DNA of 64,000 nt, taken from assembly GCA_022606425.2 (NCBI GenBank), contig JAHDVF020000510.1:496001-560000 (forward strand), in the 5' to 3' direction. The notes beneath the pieces are model-generated. The model saw nothing but the letters and a program-made list of their open reading frames with translations. It did not search any database and had not been told where the DNA came from. The number at the start of each line of letters is the position of its first letter. Position 1 is the first letter of the stretch. Below are positions 60,402 through 64,000 of the stretch, in pieces. The translations under genes and the position numbers were made by a program. The DNA is from Lepidostoma basale. Lineage: Eukaryota > Arthropoda > Insecta > Trichoptera > Lepidostomatidae.

Positions 60402-60917
60402 TTATCAAATCAAATCAAATCAGTTTATTAACTCAAAAGACATTACAAACAGGAAAATGTTTAAGGCATCTATTGAGTACAGGTAAAATATTATAAAAAT
60501 ACAACAAAGTACCAGGAACGCATTAGAGATGGTTCGACATTAGGAAGACAACATACTTTCTAAAGTCAAGAGTATTTGTCCCCTGAACGTACCTTCACTA
60601 ATATAAAAGACGTCGATCTCCGAGGAGACCGCGTTCAGCAGACTAATTGCTCTTCCCACCGGTGTCACCAGAGGCAGATTGGTTCTGGTGGCCGGTTGGT
60701 AAAACAATATGTGCTGTCGCTGTCGGAGAAATCTATCAGGGACAAAAAGACCAACACCCTCTAGCACGGCCGAGTTCTCGAAATATCCCCTGATTAATTT
60801 AAAGAAATGGGTTATGAGATGCCCATCTCTTCGAAGCTGTAAAGAATTGGTTCCGAGCATTCCTAAAAGAAATGCCGTGGGATAGAGCCACGGATAACTA
60901 CCATACTCCCTCATGTA
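60402..60917 (-). mobile_element. LINE-B copy, open C-terminus
   Basis: Almost identical to 56540-57055. The minus-strand frame of 124 codons (60914-60540) is open from MREYGSYPWLYPTAFLLGML to EGTFRGQILLTLESMLSS-stop. It is 5'-truncated at CTCATGTAGAGAC, where LINE-A begins. Confidence 0.93.
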
Positions 60918-61338
60918 GAGACATGTGTCAAAATCTAAAGTGATGGTTTTCGAGAAAGAATAATGTATGACGATTTGTGATATAAGTGCGATGGGGGAGA
61001 AATTGGAGTAAGTTACCTAATTTACGTATCTGGGAAGCATGTTTACAAGAGACGGAAAAATGGAGAAAGACATCGAAAGAAGGGTTGGTGCTGAGAATAA
61101 AATAAATGGCGCACTCAAAGTCATTACTGCAAATAGAAATATATCCACAGAAGCAAAGATGGCAGTATACGAGTACAATGGAGTTCTAGTGCCAACCCTC
61201 GTGTATGGAAGTGAAGCTGGAGCTGGCAAAAGAAGGATGAAAGCAGGATAAACGCCGTAGAAATGAGATCACTAAGAATAATGTGCCGGAAAACGTTAAG
61301 TATGGAGATCGTTCGGACATATGGAAAGATATGCGGAT
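60918..61338 (+). mobile_element. LINE-A fragment
   Basis: CVKI-KVMVFEKE, CDISAMGEKLE, YVSGKHVYKRRKNGE-type frame, then MFTRDGKMEKDIERRVGAEN, KINGALKVITANRNISTEAK, MAVYEYNGVLVPTLVYGSEA. The YEY residues come from a 6-bp gain at 61168. It ends about 61338 after FGHMER without a tail. Confidence 0.85.
61168..61175. other. TA-CGAG-TA hexamer gain in LINE-A
   Basis: Other copies read GATGGCAGTACACAATGG (for example 16410). Here GATGGCAGTA-TACGAGTA-CAATGG is 6 bp longer, adding two codons (MAVHNG becomes MAVYEYNG). Confidence 0.7.
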
Positions 61339-61344
61339 ATCCTT

Positions 61345-61415
61345 GTGTTTAGGCTGTCCGTTATACAGAGTTCGGATTTATAACTTGGTGCCATTTCATG
61401 TAGCGCTTTAAAAAC
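61345..61415 (-). mobile_element. LINE-D scrap
   Basis: TTTAGGCTGTCCGTTATACA and GGTGCCATTTCATGTAGCGC match 22018-22078. Confidence 0.75.
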
Positions 61416-61525
61416 AATTTTTTCCAAAAAGTTTTCTTGTTTTTTATACATCAAAACGGTGTTATCTCAAAGAAGACGCCACATATAGCATGAGAAATAA
61501 TAACTACAACAATGAATTAAATTCA

Positions 61526-61745
61526 CGACCTTCGTGGCAGAGTAGCAATAGCTCTGATTTCCATATTAAAGGTCTCGGGTTTGATTTCCGGCGATTGCAG
61601 TGTGATTCTCAGACTGTCTTGGGTCTGGTGTAGAATTCACGTAACCTTAAAATGTCGATAGATTAACTACCTATCACATGTCTTGAGAATTAATATAATA
61701 GCTAAAAAAACAAATTGTATACAGCAATTGGGTTCAAACGATGCG
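61526..61745 (+). mobile_element. SINE-T copy T6, variant 3' end
   Basis: ACGACCTTCGTGGCAGAGTA (A box), GGGTTTGATTTCC (B box, mutated), TTGGGTCTGGTGTAGAATTC, then AAACAAATTGTATACAGCAA and TTGGGTTCAAACGATGCGT, the same 3' type as T5. Confidence 0.83.
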
Positions 61746-61834
61746 TTTTATACAATAAATAAACTGTATCATCCTCGAGATAAACAGCCACAGAGATAAA
61801 AAAGAAAGAATAATAAAATAATGAAAAAACAATT

Positions 61835-62047
61835 GCTAATAAATTTGCGAAATATAGGATATCTTTCGGTGGAGTAGATCCAGAATAAGATACAGGAGGG
61901 ACCATGTAGCCAGAATGGATAGTGACAGACTCGCATATACCAACCGATTACGATATCGTCCACCTGGAATTACACATAAGAGATGGAAGGACAGCTGGTT
62001 CTCATCATTCGAAGATACATGATCGTCAGATCTATTAAAAGAAGAAG
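61835..62047 (+). mobile_element. LINE-C9 insertion with 11-bp TSD
   Basis: TSD AAAAACAATTG at 61824-61834 and 62048-62058. The frame gives RRRYRRDHVARMDSDRLAYT-like codons, GITHKRWKDSWFSSFEDT-stop, ATCGTCAGATCTATTAAAAG and AAGAAGAA. The RW-KDSW ending relates it to LINE-C3. Confidence 0.82.
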
Positions 62048-62058
62048 AAAAACAATTG

Positions 62059-63388
62059 AAGGAAAAAATATACATATACAAATATTACAAGCGTAATAGG
62101 TCAGAACAGCTCTATTATACCTTGAACTACTCCAATTTCATCTCTTTCATTTCCAGACCACGACATAAATTATTACCATCTTCCTTATCAATAATGACCC
62201 TTTACCACCAAGTTATCCACCATCATTCAGTCCATTACCCCTCCCTCAAATCAATGCGGATAAAAAAAAATCCTCCCCCATAGGCCACTACGTACTCCGC
62301 CAAACAAAATGGTCTCACACAGGATGCTATCTCCTACCACAACTCCATCCAGACACTGGTCCTCTTATCTTCCCCTCGGGAACAGACTTTTTTTTATAAA
62401 TACAATCCCAACTGGTCTTCCATTCCTCGAGAATAATGTAAGACTTTATCATAAACCCTAAATCCCCCCTCGCCTTCTTTCGGAGGGACACTCCGGGCCA
62501 TACATTTAGCCCCATCATAAAAACAACTACCAAATCACATTCCAACAAAGTTTCACAGACGTAAGAGGAATAGCCATTAGAGCTGAACCTCTGTACGCCA
62601 GAAGACCCAAGTCCAAGTGGAGTGTCCAGAAGAGTTCATTCGTGTTAATTTCTAAACGATATAGTACTGTTATGTAAATTAAGAATCATTTTAAAGTCAA
62701 TATAGCGTGAATCTCTTCTGTGGAACGAATCAATACTGTGAAAGACATTTCAATTAACAAAAGTTGGCGGCAAATTGGATTTGAAAAAGACGTAAAAACA
62801 AAAGAAAAATTCCCCCAGACAGCTCGCATAATAGTGCGCTAACTAGCCCAGCGGAACGCGGAGGAAAAATGGAAATGATTCGAAAATCAAACGCTTTCCC
62901 GCCAACGCTGTTGCCATGGAAACGAACTCGTCTTTTTCAATTCGATTTGCGGGGTAATCCACATTCGAATCTGATCTCGAGATACGTAGGTACTAGAATA
63001 AGCCAGAGATCACAGAGAATAACAAAGATTTATTGAAGTTTTTTTTTCTTTCTTTCGATATCTGTGGAATATTATAAGTTTTATTCGCCCCGCCGAAGAT
63101 GGTAGGCAGGATAATACGGAGAAAATAATAAAAAATGTCCTTCGCATATCCGATATATCCCGTATAATACATTTACTCTACTCGATGTTTCCTTTTTACG
63201 AGGCAAATGCCATTCTTTCATATTTGAATTTTGTTTTCGGAAATTTATGTTTAGCGGCCGGGTTCGGGACTTTTACGACTAAACTACCTACAAGATTCTA
63301 CGGAGACCTGTTTTAATAATATTACAAATAAATAAGTAAATAACCTTCCCGCCATTTTCCACGGAGACACGTAAAACTTACAACATAC
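62059..63388. other. Longest repeat-poor stretch
   Basis: I find no gene, RNA or matched repeat in these 1.3 kb. The frames are short and domain-free. 62840-63000 is less AT-rich. Confidence 0.45.
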
Positions 63389-63390
63389 TA

Positions 63391-63910
63391 CAGGGTCTTC
63401 CAATAGGGACGCTCCATTTTAATGGCTCGTGCAGAATGTCCATCGTGGAGTGCGCTGTGTGCTACGTAGCGCCGACCTGTTGGAACTATATGTTGTCGGT
63501 ATCCATATCATCCAGTTAAAGCTACAAGAGTCTCAAATTTATGCATTAAACGACGTATGGTGGACTCTGCAGGACGCCCATGAATGCCATAAATTGGCAA
63601 ACAGAGCACTGATTTTGATGATAAATTTTAATAATTTCAATGCGTTGTTGAAGCGTGTAGCGTTCCAAGGTGAAATGTAAAGACTAAATAAGTATTCTTG
63701 TCAAATTTGACAGCTATCGCTTTACCAAAATGGCCGCCATACGCTGTTAAAGTTCGAGCATCCCTATTGAATAACCCTTTGACCACCAGGATATACCACC
63801 TTCAGCGAAACCACAGATTATATGTCATTTAAAAAAAAAAAGTGGTAATATCACTTAGACAGGTTGTTTTATTTCATTTCAAAGTTCGAGCGCTCTTAAT
63901 GAAAAACCCC
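63391..63910 (-). mobile_element. Mariner-like MITE M2, internally deleted
   Basis: TA at 63389-63390 and 63911-63912. The element starts (right end, read inward) GGGGTTTTTCATTAAGAGCG and ends (left, read inward) CAGGGTCTTCCAATAGGGAC; 16 of the first 22 aligned bases agree. The minus strand reads ERYTLQQRIEIIKIYHQNQC, then, after the internal deletion, LDDMDTDNI and the TMDILHEPLK block. A sub-terminal GGGTTATTCAATAGGGATGC (63778-63759) repeats the end sequence internally, as in M1. 520 bp; structure as M1. Confidence 0.82.
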
Positions 63911-64000
63911 TACATAATACTAACTATAAAATCAACTGTTCCGACTTTTCAAATAATGTCATCATAGAGTATAGCTTTCACATTCGCCTTCATATTTTGC

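Overview
The window looks like heterochromatin-like or intergenic DNA from an insect (possibly Lepidoptera; low confidence). It is AT-rich with no convincing host gene, rRNA or tRNA gene. It holds a dense, nested graveyard of short, mostly 5'-truncated non-LTR retrotransposons (LINEs), tRNA-derived SINEs and small DNA transposons. Family names used here are local labels.

LINE-A (RTE-like, about 30 pieces) has a C-terminus ending in an RGRPRKTWHDQ block and a -GETA stop, followed almost at once by a (GTTA)n tail. The longest copy (11536-12733) keeps reverse-transcriptase motifs A, B and C. LINE-B (Jockey/CR1-like, (TGATT)n tail) is mostly on the minus strand. LINE-C1 to C12 are related C-terminal fragments, many ending in (GAA)n. 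LINE-D is L2/CR1-like with an (ATT)n tail. SINE-T is tRNA-derived. Element S is a 0.27-0.75 kb non-coding element whose last 50-60 bp and tail match LINE-A. DNA transposons are a broken mariner with CGAG ends, an internally deleted mariner-like MITE (three copies), another mariner-like fragment, a TTAA-flanked piggyBac-type element and a TTA-flanked Harbinger-type MITE. There are several large palindromes and one 112-bp satellite array.

Layout: 1-10 kb, LINE-A/B/C fragments; 10-13 kb, SINE and RT-bearing LINE-A; 13-18 kb, inverted LINE-B with the piggyBac-type insert, direct repeats and a mariner fragment; 18-23.4 kb, LINE-D/C and full-length S; 23.8-24.7 kb, satellite; 25-31 kb, broken mariner and a three-level nested insertion; 31-37 kb, LINE/SINE fragments and a perfect 88-bp palindrome; 38-42 kb, mariner MITE and palindromes; 43-50 kb, S inside LINE-A, then LINE-C/D; 51-56 kb, LINE-A within LINE-A and the Harbinger-type MITE; 56-64 kb, young LINE-B pair, mariner MITEs and SINEs.

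Seventeen insertions have target-site duplications I could read directly (9-14 bp), and several have an uninserted paralogue in the same window. The most unusual signal is the octamer TACGAGTA/TACTCGTA, seen 16 times. In five cases comparison with a sister repeat shows TA replaced by TA-CGAG-TA, a gain of exactly 6 bp. The broken mariner has ends beginning CGAG, so these are best read as mariner excision scars. All coordinates and alignments were made by eye.
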